Numbered from the stretch's first letter, positions 35,735-43,322 are shown. The stretch: DNA of 64,000 nt from Bacteroidales bacterium UBA1180 (GCA_002310195.1 DBYS01000014.1:72069-136068); one strand, 5' to 3'. Notes: generated by a model from the letters alone, not told the origin. A program made the numbers and translations.

Positions 35735-37864
35735 ATGAAAAAGTTATTGTACAGCATAATATTCGCAGTAGCATCGGTTGCAATGTACGCAACCGGTTCC
35801 CTTACGTGCGACGATTACAGTAAGGTTGACATTCTCAGTACCGGAGGTACGATTGCTACTACTCAGGATCCGGGCAATCATTGCCACTACACCTTGGTTG
35901 CAACTCCGGCTGCCGGTTACAAGCTTGCATATTGGACAGATATTTATGGAATCAAATCCATTGAATCCACACTCAACATAACCAATAGCGCCACAACACA
36001 AAACCTCGTTTATCAAGCGACATTTGTTCGCGCTAAAGCATGTATTCACGAGTGGACGGCTAACGAACTCCTTTATCGCTCCGACACCACGGATGTTTTG
36101 TCAGGGTCTGCAGACGACGGATATGTTGAGACGTATATTGACGGAAGTAAACTTGAAGAAGAGGACAATGCTATTGCACGGCAGGACTACGGCTTATGGA
36201 GCAGACCTATCAGTGAACTGATTGAGGGCAATACGTATGCCGGCAAACAAATGCACATGGTTATTTTTAACTCATGCGATCAACCGTCAGCAGTTATTGA
36301 CACCATTGTTCCTGTAGCAATCGCTTCTGACGCCAATGCCAGTGGCATTGACTTCCATAGCGCAGTCGACAACACCAGTGTGCAAGTATTCGATGGTGCC
36401 ACACTCACTATCGATGAGAATACCGAGATCAGCGGTATCCTTGACATCCACGCCGGCGGTAAGGTTATCGTAGCCGATGGCGCTGAACTGGATGTACAAG
36501 GTATCATTATGCGCGGTAACGGTATAGCCAAGAAATGGGCACAGCTCGAAGTGAATGGTACGATTGCCAACCATAACAGCAATACCATCTACTACGATTA
36601 CACCATCGATCAGGCTACCTATTACCCGCTTGCATTGCCGAGCGACCTGGCATGCGCCGACGTATCCGGCCCGATCAATGGAAACACACCGGCCACGATG
36701 GTGTATGTCTACAATAGCAAGTACCGCGAAGACGGTATAGCTGCGTGGGAGAAGTACAACCACAAAGCTATCGAAGCAACATACAAAGCCGGCAAGGGCT
36801 ATGCTGTGATTGCGCAACCGCAGAAATGGAACGGATCACGTCAGCAAGAAGCTATACTGCGCTTCCCGATAACGATCAACTTCAGCGAAGGTGACAGCGA
36901 ATCCAAGATTATTGACACCTACACCAACGCCGAATCTTCAGCCGCGGAAAAAGACCGGAACTGGAATCTCATCGGCAACCCGTTCATGGCCAACATCACG
37001 CTGGGACATATCACCGTTGGTAAAGTCAACACACAGCAGGGTATAATCAACGACTCCAAAGAGTTTGTACCTGCCGCACCCGGTAGTCGCTCGCTGCGAT
37101 ACATCACTTATTCGACGGACGGATTCTATACTTACGAACAAGAGCAAATAAGTAGCTTCGTTATGAAGCCGTTTAATAGCTACTTCACACAGACCTCGTA
37201 TGGCGACAAGCTCCTCTTCGCAAAGATTACGGAGCCGGTCTCTGCTCCCGGACGCCGTGCGGCTGACGACAGCAATGAATCGGAAGAGATTGAGGCAGGT
37301 GTGATTCTCAGCCAAGGCAGCAACACCGATCATATCGGATTACTCTTCGGCGACTTTACCGAAGCATACGAACTGAATGCCGATCTGGCCAAAGAGTTCG
37401 GTAGCGCACAACCGATGTCGGCATATAGCCTGCTCGCATCCACTCCGATGGCATACATTGCTCTGCCGATGGAGGGCATCAACCGTCCTGTACCGGTAGG
37501 TTACCGCAAGGCGGAGATGAGTGAGATGACCTTCTCTTTCGACGATGGCCGTTACGACCGCAACCTGCTTGAGGCTCTCTGGCTCACCGATCAGGTAACC
37601 GGTAAGGTAACAGATCTTCTGTTTGAGGACTACACCTTCATGCCCGAAGCAACGCAGGACGACAACCGGTTCTTCCTGTCGCTCGAGAAACGTAAAGTGG
37701 TGGATGTTACCACCGCTGTGGACGAAGTAAACCAAGAACGTACAATCACCCATATATATGACATGTTAGGTCGTGAGGTCAACACATCATACAACATGTT
37801 GCCGCAAGGCGTATATGTTATAACTGACAATCTGGGTACAACAAGAAAGGAAATCATTCGTTGA
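35735..37864 (+). CDS. Secreted T9SS protein of 709 residues with C-terminal modules like the giant protein
   Basis: Signal peptide 1-20, then a short InlB/Big-type repeat region (TATPAAGYKLAYWTD), a beta-solenoid-like stretch about 170-270 (TLTIDENTEISGILDIHAGGK), and a module about 290-560 with WNLIGNPFMANI and YFTQTSYGDKLLFAKI. The giant protein has comparable blocks (FVFGNPTMGYIDIW). The end, YDMLGREVNTSYNMLPQGVYVITDN, is a classic T9SS type A tail. No catalytic motif was found. The stop TGA overlaps the ATG of the next gene, repeating the arrangement at 33954. Confidence 0.87.
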   Translation: MKKLLYSIIFAVASVAMYATGSLTCDDYSKVDILSTGGTIATTQDPGNHCHYTLVATPAAGYKLAYWTDIYGIKSIESTLNITNSATTQNLVYQATFVRAKACIHEWTANELLYRSDTTDVLSGSADDGYVETYIDGSKLEEEDNAIARQDYGLWSRPISELIEGNTYAGKQMHMVIFNSCDQPSAVIDTIVPVAIASDANASGIDFHSAVDNTSVQVFDGATLTIDENTEISGILDIHAGGKVIVADGAELDVQGIIMRGNGIAKKWAQLEVNGTIANHNSNTIYYDYTIDQATYYPLALPSDLACADVSGPINGNTPATMVYVYNSKYREDGIAAWEKYNHKAIEATYKAGKGYAVIAQPQKWNGSRQQEAILRFPITINFSEGDSESKIIDTYTNAESSAAEKDRNWNLIGNPFMANITLGHITVGKVNTQQGIINDSKEFVPAAPGSRSLRYITYSTDGFYTYEQEQISSFVMKPFNSYFTQTSYGDKLLFAKITEPVSAPGRRAADDSNESEEIEAGVILSQGSNTDHIGLLFGDFTEAYELNADLAKEFGSAQPMSAYSLLASTPMAYIALPMEGINRPVPVGYRKAEMSEMTFSFDDGRYDRNLLEALWLTDQVTGKVTDLLFEDYTFMPEATQDDNRFFLSLEKRKVVDVTTAVDEVNQERTITHIYDMLGREVNTSYNMLPQGVYVITDNLGTTRKEIIR

Positions 37865-38232
37865 TGATGGGAATCATCATATCGATTATTCTGTGGATAA
37901 CAGGCGCACCACAACCTAAGACCTGCGAAACTCAACAACCGACCTACGCCTTTCGTAGTACTTCGCAGATGATGCCCGCTACAGTAAGCTCACGTGAATA
38001 CGCTGAGCCGTTCTCGCCGTATGCGCCATCCATGCGACGGACGCGCAGAGACGGAGGAGAAGGAGGCGGTGGCGGCGAAGACGACTGGGAGGGGCCCGAT
38101 CCCGGCGGTCCGGGTGGTGAGCCCGGCCAAGAAAACGACGGTCCTGTCGGCGACATACCTTGGGTAATGATGCTACTACTTGCCGGAGGATATGTAGCCT
38201 ACTCCACCCGCAAACGCCGGGCAGCAGCCTGA
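37864..38232 (+). CDS. Small protein with GD-PW hydrophobic C-terminal anchor (copy 2)
   Basis: The second member of the family first met at 33954: 122 residues from the ATG that overlaps the upstream stop (TGATG). It has a short N-terminal hydrophobic segment, PTYAFRSTSQMMP (about residues 25-37), a Gly/Asp/Glu/Pro-rich low-complexity middle, and the tail PVGDIPWV - MMLLLAGGYVAYS - TRKRRAAA. The two proteins agree mainly in the PTYxFRSTS motif and the tail. Retention of both ends with a free middle suggests that the ends are functional. The partner is the 709-residue T9SS protein. Confidence 0.83.
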   Translation: MMGIIISIILWITGAPQPKTCETQQPTYAFRSTSQMMPATVSSREYAEPFSPYAPSMRRTRRDGGEGGGGGEDDWEGPDPGGPGGEPGQENDGPVGDIPWVMMLLLAGGYVAYSTRKRRAAA

Positions 38233-38239
38233 TAAAGTC

Positions 38240-38303
38240 ATCGCCCATACTTGGGCGATATCCCTACCCACAAAAACAATGACGCGCGCGCATGCGTGCG
38301 TCA
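38240..38303 (+). terminator. Tandem hairpins between convergent genes
   Basis: ATCGCCCA-TACT-TGGGCGAT (38240-38259) and, 20 bases on, a 10-bp TGACGCGCGC/GCGTGCGTCA stem with one wobble (38280-38303) followed by TTATTATATATA. They probably end transcription of the second surface-protein operon, and possibly the convergent DUF4476 gene. Confidence 0.65.
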
Positions 38304-38345
38304 TTATTATATATAGGTGCAGATGCGCCTGTATGCCTACCTGTC

Positions 38346-38867
38346 TTACGGTCTGCGGTAACCGGGGTAAACGCGCTCCATCAGTTTGTCGTAATCCGAC
38401 TGATAGCGCAGCGTACCGCGCAACATCGGGTAGTTCTCCTTGTCCGGGCAATAGTGATGCGCAAAGATCAGAAAATCCACCTTCCTATCTTCCATCGTGA
38501 AGCAATCGGCCATACGTGCCAGATCGCGCACCCGGAACGGGCAGAGAACCACGCAAAGCTTGGCGATCTCCATACGCTTGTCGTCATACGACTGCTTCTG
38601 GATCACCTGCAGTGCCCACTGCAACTGCTCGGCATTCGCTACTACCGGTGCGGGAGGAGGAGGCGTGGGCTGATGATGCCCCGGCTGATTGCCATGATGA
38701 TTGCCATGATGTCCCGGTTGTCCCGGCTGATTGCCGCGATGCGGGTCATTGTGATGATGATCGTACTGCCCCTGCGGTGGCGGAGGAGTCTGTGTATTAT
38801 GATGATACTGCGCCATCAACCCCAGTGAGGTCATGCATATCATCAGAAGGATAAAGTATCGTTTCAT
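38346..38867 (-). CDS. DUF4476-domain secreted protein with His/Gln/Pro-rich segment
   Basis: A 173-residue protein with a signal peptide (MKRYFILLMICMTSLGLMAQ). A low-complexity segment at about 20-75 is rich in His, Pro, Gln and Asn, and contains repeated GNQPG-HH motifs that could bind metal. A DUF4476 domain takes the C-terminal 95 residues (QLQWALQVIQKQSYDDKRMEIAK, FTMEDRKVDFLIFAHHYCPD). The role of DUF4476 is unknown. It lies 25 bases after the CsgG-like gene and is likely co-transcribed with it. Confidence 0.85.
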   Translation of the reverse strand: MKRYFILLMICMTSLGLMAQYHHNTQTPPPPQGQYDHHHNDPHRGNQPGQPGHHGNHHGNQPGHHQPTPPPPAPVVANAEQLQWALQVIQKQSYDDKRMEIAKLCVVLCPFRVRDLARMADCFTMEDRKVDFLIFAHHYCPDKENYPMLRGTLRYQSDYDKLMERVYPGYRRP

Positions 38868-38892
38868 TGTTTCAGTATTTATTGGTTACTTA

Positions 38893-40047
38893 TTAGGGAC
38901 GAGGTATATCGAAGCGGATCTCATCCTTCGGACGCATAGGCGGCACATCCCACTTATACACCATCGGTTTGAGCAGATAGCCGTCCACCTGGATAGCTTT
39001 CAGCTGTCCGTAGTTCTCCGGAGCGATACGGAACGTCAAGGTCGAACGTTTGCGAACCGTACCGATGTTCTTGCCCTCCAACTGAATCAGGTAATCCGAA
39101 CCGTAGTTCTCGTTGGTGATCGTGATCAGGTACGAACGGTACGACTGCTCGATGTTCACGATCTGGCCCAGACGAGCCTCTTGCTGCTTCATCAGTTCCT
39201 GCTCTTTCATCTGCATGGCGAACTTCTTCTGCGTATCGTCGCGGAACTGGTGCAAGCCAACCTTGCCGAAGTTCTTGAGCACTATATCTGTCCACTCCCA
39301 ACCCTTAGGCTCGATGATATCGATACCTGTTACCTCATACGGCAACTTTTCAAACGTCAGGCTGAACTCGTGTATGCCCAGTCCGTAGTTCTCCGAATGA
39401 TCGGTGTTGATGCCGTTGGTGGCAATCAGCTTGTACTCCTTGTTAGTAGCGCGGTCGCGAATAACCGTAGTCGGATAGATCGACCATTTGATCGTACCCT
39501 TCGGGTCAAGCAGCTTCAGCGTAACAATCGTGTTTGCACCGGTATTGTCGATGCTGATGATGTCGCAGTTGTTCTTGTTGGCATAACCGATCTTCGAGTA
39601 CTCCTCCTCCACCGGTTCAACGGTGTCGAACAGCCGGCCGGTCAACTTTTGCGATACAGCCAGGATATCCTCCAACGAGGCAAACGACGAAGCTTCGCTC
39701 GCCGATGCAGCGATAGCCAGAGTGCGGACATTCAGCAGACGACCCTTGACATAATACTGGTCGCGGAACGTGGTTACATTGGCCACAAGCACCAGATCAA
39801 CGCCCAATTGTTGACCGATAGCGCAGATCTGATCGTTGTCCTGAGTGTTCTGCAACTGTTGGAAATTAGCGGTACTCTCTACAGCCTTGAAGTCTCTGTT
39901 CTGAGCCACGCCTGTTACCAGCTCGCTGCCCAGGATCTCCTTGATCTCCGGGTCAAAGCCTTCCGGAGCGGTTACGTACACGGCCACCTTCTGTTGGGCC
40001 ATCAGTACAGTTGGCAGAGCCAACAAGAGTAAAAGAATCTTTTTCAT
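38893..40047 (-). CDS. Secreted protein with CsgG/TolB-N-like domain
   Basis: A 384-residue protein starting at the ATG giving the signal peptide MKKILLLLLALPTVLMAQ; upstream in-frame codons contain the promoter and are not coding. Residues about 20-135 resemble the N-terminal fold of CsgG, FlgO or TolB (VAVYVTAPEGFDPEIKEILGSELVTGV, LGVDLVLVANVTTF). A helical segment rich in Gln/Lys/Glu (FRDDTQKKFAMQMKEQELMKQQEARL) follows near 290, then a beta domain. It is probably periplasmic or outer-membrane associated. The precise function is not known. Confidence 0.78.
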   Translation of the reverse strand: MKKILLLLLALPTVLMAQQKVAVYVTAPEGFDPEIKEILGSELVTGVAQNRDFKAVESTANFQQLQNTQDNDQICAIGQQLGVDLVLVANVTTFRDQYYVKGRLLNVRTLAIAASASEASSFASLEDILAVSQKLTGRLFDTVEPVEEEYSKIGYANKNNCDIISIDNTGANTIVTLKLLDPKGTIKWSIYPTTVIRDRATNKEYKLIATNGINTDHSENYGLGIHEFSLTFEKLPYEVTGIDIIEPKGWEWTDIVLKNFGKVGLHQFRDDTQKKFAMQMKEQELMKQQEARLGQIVNIEQSYRSYLITITNENYGSDYLIQLEGKNIGTVRKRSTLTFRIAPENYGQLKAIQVDGYLLKPMVYKWDVPPMRPKDEIRFDIPRP

Positions 40048-40127
40048 AATACAATATTTAGTGCATTTATTAAGGTCTCTATTCGCGTTGCGTGACCACG
40101 AGCACGCAACTTCTGTTTGTCCGACTA

Positions 40128-40158
40128 CAAAGATACGACTTTTTTTTGACATTTGCAA
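40128..40158 (-). promoter_or_regulatory. Bacteroidota-type promoter of the CsgG-like/DUF4476 operon
   Basis: On the minus strand TTGC (40155-40158), a 19-nt spacer with an eight-A run on this strand, then TATCTTTG (40128-40135), 80 bases before the start. Confidence 0.7.
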
Positions 40159-40240
40159 GTAATACAGGATTTTTTTTGTCAAGAAAGTGCAAAATTCGCA
40201 TTTACTCCCTCTTATGCTGTGCCAAAATTCAACTCTTGCT

Positions 40241-40270
40241 AAAAAAAACGGGAGCGCAAAAACGCTCCCG
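40241..40270 (-). terminator. Intrinsic terminator after the Fib_succ_major gene
   Basis: On the minus strand CGGGAGCG-TTTTTG-CGCTCCCG followed by eight T. It lies 14 bases after the stop of the gene ending at 40284. Confidence 0.92.
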
Positions 40271-40283
40271 GTTGGTATCAGAA

Positions 40284-41030
40284 TTATTCTACTACTATAT
40301 CCTCCAGCGATCTCTGCTGTTTCTGTGCCAAGCGCACGGAACGTCCGTACCGGCGGCTATGTGCAGCCATGCTGAACTTGCCGGGCTCGAAACCGAATCG
40401 CCAGGCTTCTTTTTTGTCCTTGGAGGTGGATGACCAGTAGTTGCCGAACGTGCCGACCTTGCCTACCTGACCGCTCACATTGCGATAACCGGCTGCAGGG
40501 ATGAATATACCCTGTCCGCTCGGGCCGGTCACATTGTAACCGTCGCCTGTCCACTCCCACACACAGTATTTCTTCAACTCTTCCCACTGCTTGATGGATG
40601 GGATTGAACGCCCGTATTTCTTTTTGGCATCGTCGAAAGCCATCAAGCCCTCTTCGTTCTGTGCTTTCCACAGTGTGCCGCTGGGCAATCCCAGATCCAC
40701 ATAACTGTCGCCTACAATAATCTTCGGCTGAGCCGGCTGTTCCGCTTGTGCCGGTTGGGCTGCTTTGGCGCTCGGTTGGGTTTCCTGAGCCGCTGCTGAT
40801 TGCGTTGAGTCCTGCACTTCTAACGGCTCGGCATCCACTATCGGCTCATCTTCGGCCAGCAACGGCTTCTCTTCAGCAATCTGGGTGTCCATAATCAGCA
40901 CATCCAGAGCTTGTACCACTTCACGGTTAAGGATTGCACGCCGCATAGTCAGCAGACAAATAACGGACGACGTGATGCTTAAGAGCAAGGACAATACAAT
41001 CATCGTTGCCCAAAATTTAGGATTTTTCAT
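40284..41030 (-). CDS. Membrane-anchored Fib_succ_major-domain protein
   Basis: A 248-residue protein: an N-terminal membrane segment (WATMIVLSLLLSITSSVICLL), a low-complexity linker rich in Ala/Gln/Glu/Pro (about 50-105), and a C-terminal Fib_succ_major (FGE/lectin-like) domain with VDLGLPSGTLWK, GQGIFIPAAGYRN, GTFGNYWSST and RRYGRSVRLA. No cleavage site is obvious, so the domain is probably held on the periplasmic side. The family is abundant in Bacteroidota and Fibrobacter; its ligand is unknown. It has its own promoter and terminator. Confidence 0.87.
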   Translation of the reverse strand: MKNPKFWATMIVLSLLLSITSSVICLLTMRRAILNREVVQALDVLIMDTQIAEEKPLLAEDEPIVDAEPLEVQDSTQSAAAQETQPSAKAAQPAQAEQPAQPKIIVGDSYVDLGLPSGTLWKAQNEEGLMAFDDAKKKYGRSIPSIKQWEELKKYCVWEWTGDGYNVTGPSGQGIFIPAAGYRNVSGQVGKVGTFGNYWSSTSKDKKEAWRFGFEPGKFSMAAHSRRYGRSVRLAQKQQRSLEDIVVE

Positions 41031-41114
41031 ATCTTGAATAATTAATGTATATGCTATTTACCGGACATTGGCGTTTTCGTTTATGGCTTTGAACGCTTTT
41101 TGCCGATGGCGACA

Positions 41115-41145
41115 CAAAATTACAAAAAAAATACCATATTTGCAA
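41115..41145 (-). promoter_or_regulatory. Bacteroidota-type promoter of the Fib_succ_major gene
   Basis: On the minus strand TTGC (41142-41145), a 19-nt spacer with a T-run, then TAATTTTG (41115-41122). Confidence 0.65.
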
Positions 41146-41186
41146 GCATTGCAGGACTTTTTTTTCGAGAAAATGCATTTTTGCAC

Positions 41187-41354
41187 TTACAGTCTCTTGG
41201 AGGCATCATACGACTCAATCGTTTTCGACTGGATCAGTACGGTCGTATCTCCGCGTTGGAGGTACGAGCTGCTGGTCGTTACCGTCCGTGTCACGTTGCA
41301 GGAGCTCAGGGCTATCGCCACCACCCCGGCTAAACAGATGAATAGTTTTCTCAT
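41187..41354 (-). CDS. Small 55-residue lipoprotein
   Basis: The gene encodes 55 residues: signal MRKLFICLAGVVAIALSSC with a lipobox at LSSC (Cys19), then a Ser/Thr-rich segment ending YLQRGDTTVLIQSKTIESYD. I know similar unnamed short lipoproteins in Bacteroidales but no function. The frame closes with TAA and the next downstream feature is the promoter of the following gene, so it is a separate short unit. No clear promoter of its own was seen; the foldable repeat lies directly upstream. Confidence 0.72.
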   Translation of the reverse strand: MRKLFICLAGVVAIALSSCNVTRTVTTSSSYLQRGDTTVLIQSKTIESYDASKRL

Positions 41355-41387
41355 AGTTGTACTTTTTTAGTTGTGGAGAGCATTTTT

Positions 41388-41577
41388 AGTTAATCAAAAA
41401 CGCGGCGGTACGGCTGTTAGACAGCCTGAGTCTAACCGTTCGATAGGGCTCTTGTGAGCAAGCTCCCAGAACCCCATCGTCCGATTAGCCTCGCGTCCGA
41501 CCAACGGGTCGAACGCCCGCCTTACAAAAAACGGCTTCGCCACAAAAAATCGCTACGCTTCAAAAAACAGGAAGGGT
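41388..41577 (-). repeat. Foldable about 190-nt repeat, copy 1 (possible structured RNA)
   Basis: Read on the minus strand it starts directly after the upstream stop with CCCTTCCTGTTTTTTGAAG, then short GC hairpins separated by T-runs (GGCGAAGCC), then a core of 118 nt (41404-41521) closed by GGCGG/CCGCC. Inside are GCGTTCGACC-CGTT-GGTCGGACGC, ATCG-GA-CGAT, GAGC-TT-GCTC and GGCTGT-CTA-ACAGCC. It ends in CGTTTTTGATTAA, like a terminator. Copy 2 keeps the pairing in the closing stem and two hairpins despite base changes. It may be an untranslated RNA or a mobile element end. Confidence 0.6.
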
Positions 41578-41961
41578 TTAACCATTCGACTGATCGTACT
41601 CGTCGGCGCAGACGTGCCAGAGGTACTGACGGAAGGTCTTGTAGCCCGTCTCCTTCTGGGCGTTGAACGCAGCGGTGTCCGCAGCGATCGTGCTCAAGTT
41701 CTTCTTGCGGAGAGCTACGGCAGCGCCGATAGCACCGAAACGGTTACGTGCCAGGGTCTCGTCAGAGCTGACGGGAGTCGAGCGGGTGATAGCCGACAGG
41801 CCGCGGAGATAGATGCGCGAGCAAGCGGTGCTCGTGGTGGGTGCTACGCGGTGCGTACCGAGAACCATCTTCTGGTCGGCTGCGTGCGGCGACTTCTTGT
41901 TGATCTTAACGAGGGCGCCACTAACGGTCTTGATGGCGTCGGCCCATTCTACTTTTGCCAT
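41578..41961 (-). CDS. Unrecognised small protein of the accessory cluster (paralogue 1)
   Basis: A 127-residue basic protein starting MAKVEWADAIKTVSGAL. It shares with the 91-residue protein read from 42674 the VSG-x-L start, a (S/T)R(I/M)Y segment, and a 16-residue block of the form R-x-TP-x-S-x-x-E followed by R-x-RF-x-x-I-x-x-AVAL. I remember similar MAK-x-x-W...VSG-x-L proteins from Bacteroidota accessory DNA, without a function. No signal peptide or enzyme motif is visible. The stop runs directly into the foldable repeat copy 1. Confidence 0.72.
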   Translation of the reverse strand: MAKVEWADAIKTVSGALVKINKKSPHAADQKMVLGTHRVAPTTSTACSRIYLRGLSAITRSTPVSSDETLARNRFGAIGAAVALRKKNLSTIAADTAAFNAQKETGYKTFRQYLWHVCADEYDQSNG

Positions 41962-42121
41962 TCGTGTTCGACAATGGGCGCGCATTGGCTGAGCGTTACG
42001 CGCTCATCGGGGCGCCCCATGTCTCCACTCTTCGGTCCGCAAAACTGCGTTTTACGTCCCGAGGGGGAAGACTCCTCCATGTCGATTGGGAGGGGTTAAA
42101 GGTTAGGTTGGATATTTTATA

Positions 42122-42321
42122 TTTAATCAAAAAAGCGGTGGTACGCTGCCCGATGGCAGCTGTGTGCGACCGTTCGACAGGCCTATTATGAGCGAGCTCC
42201 CATAGTCCTATCGCCCGATCACCCACCGCCAATTCTTGCAGAATTGTCTGCCACCTTACAAAAACTCGCTTCGCTCACAAAAAAACGTTTCATTGCATTC
42301 CACTTCAAAAAACAGGAAGGG
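42122..42321 (-). repeat. Foldable about 190-nt repeat, copy 2 (possible structured RNA)
   Basis: On the minus strand it begins CCCTTCCTGTTTTTTGAAG and ends GCTTTTTTGATTAA, as copy 1. The core (42137-42255, 119 nt) is closed by GGTGG/CCACC, where copy 1 has GGCGG/CCGCC. The 5' hairpin is CAATTCT-GCA-AGAATTG, unrelated in sequence but in the same place, and the 3' hairpin is GCTGCC/GGCAGC. ATCG-GG-CGAT and GAGC-TC-GCTC are kept. A further TTTTTGAAG(C/T)GGAATGCAATG unit is duplicated at 42291 and 42342. Confidence 0.6.
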
Positions 42322-42398
42322 GAGGGCGAGGGGAAGCGCTGCATTGCATTCCGCTTCAAAAACGGCCATGCGGATGGGAGTGCCCTGAAAAAACGACA

Positions 42399-42674
42399 TT
42401 ATTGGATTGTGCGGGCGAGTTCGGACCAGATGAGTTTCTTGGGACGAGTGTCGCCGTTGCGTCGGCAGAGGGCGACAGCGGAGGCGATGCGGGCAAAGCG
42501 TTGGCGCTGTGCGAGTTCGCGATCGGAAGGCGGTGTGCGGCGCTTATGATGCCCTTCGGTTGAGTACATACGTGTGACGGAAGATCCGTCAGGACGAGTG
42601 AAGGTCTTGAAGAGAACTTTGCCCAATTTGCCCGAAACGGAGGCAATGCCGGGGAAGAGATTGCAATGTGCCAT
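42399..42674 (-). CDS. Unrecognised small protein of the accessory cluster (paralogue 2)
   Basis: A 91-residue, very basic protein with VSGKLGKVLFKTF near the start and RRTPPSDRELAQRQRFARIASAVAL... in the second half; it is homologous over most of its length to the 127-residue protein that follows. Its C-terminus PKKLIWSELARTIQ is shorter than that of the paralogue. The spacer to the next gene upstream carries the second 11-bp array. The stop is followed, after about 80 bases, by the foldable repeat copy 2. Possibly nucleic-acid binding because of its charge (inference). Confidence 0.7.
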   Translation of the reverse strand: MAHCNLFPGIASVSGKLGKVLFKTFTRPDGSSVTRMYSTEGHHKRRTPPSDRELAQRQRFARIASAVALCRRNGDTRPKKLIWSELARTIQ

Positions 42675-42712
42675 AAGTCAAATATTGATAGGTTGATTAC
42701 TCGAGGTTGACT

Positions 42713-42789
42713 GCTAAACGGATCGATAACGGATCAGGAACGGATCGGAAACGGATGAACAATGAACCGAAAACGAATGACCGAATAGC
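42713..42789. repeat. 11-bp tandem array (7 units)
   Basis: Units of 11 bases: GCTAAACGGAT, CGATAACGGAT, CAGGAACGGAT, CGGAAACGGAT, GAACAATGAAC, CGAAAACGAAT and GACCGAATAGC. The consensus is that of the array at 23738-23825. It lies between the sigma-factor gene and paralogue 2. Confidence 0.68.
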
Positions 42790-42818
42790 AGGCTTGGGAA
42801 TTATGCCCCTCTATTATA

Positions 42819-43322
42819 TTACCTTTTTGCTATAAGCTTCAGCCGCTCGATTATGCTTTCAAGTTGTTGATGCACAGCAGATTGCGAAATTTTTAGCATG
42901 TGTGAAATTTCGCACTCTGTCAGGCCTTGGCGATATAGTCTGAGCACTTTGCATGCCCGCCGGTGACTGCGCACTCCTTTCTGCGGATGCTCGCAGAAGT
43001 ACCGGATCAGGTTGTCCACGCGTTTGCCTGTCTGCTCACGGTATGCAAGGTCGCTCTCGTCAATGATGTCCAGCGCTGCCATCTGCTCCGGCGAGTAGGC
43101 TTCGTAATTGCTCTCATTGACCTCGCGGCGCTTGTACCGCGCCATGTAGAACTCCACGAATGTGCCCGGAAAGTTGGGCATATCCGCGCGTTGCGAATGC
43201 TCGTAGAGTGCGATGTATGTGTCGTGTAACAGATCCTCGTCGTAGATCTTCTTGCTATTGAGCACCTTCTTGATGCTCTCTTGGTAGCGGAGGTAAGTAT
43301 CTCCAAAGTCTTTTGCAGTCAT
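42819..43322 (-). CDS. Small sigma-70-like / ECF-like regulator, phage-type
   Basis: A 167-residue protein with a region-2-like helix (YLRYQESIKKVLNSKKIYDEDLLHDTYIALYEHS) and a C-terminal region-4-like helix-turn-helix (LRLYRQGLTECEISHMLKISQSAVHQQL). The layout is that of short sigma factors or RinA-like regulators of mobile elements. It probably directs transcription of late genes in the cluster. The linker between regions is long and Glu/Arg-rich. A 7-bp hairpin (GTCGGAT-AGT-ATCCGAC, 43342-43358) lies in the 55-base gap before it. Confidence 0.75.
   Translation of the reverse strand: MTAKDFGDTYLRYQESIKKVLNSKKIYDEDLLHDTYIALYEHSQRADMPNFPGTFVEFYMARYKRREVNESNYEAYSPEQMAALDIIDESDLAYREQTGKRVDNLIRYFCEHPQKGVRSHRRACKVLRLYRQGLTECEISHMLKISQSAVHQQLESIIERLKLIAKR

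Noticed and set aside
34743..41030. Diversity-generating retroelement with lectin-fold targets
   Set aside because: No reverse transcriptase, no accessory Avd gene and no template/variable repeat pair were found.
41996..42232. A 78-codon minus-strand frame over the foldable repeat copy 2
   Set aside because: Its conserved WELAH segment is matched in copy 1, but the frame in copy 1 is broken and changes follow stem pairing, so RNA structure explains the conservation better than coding.
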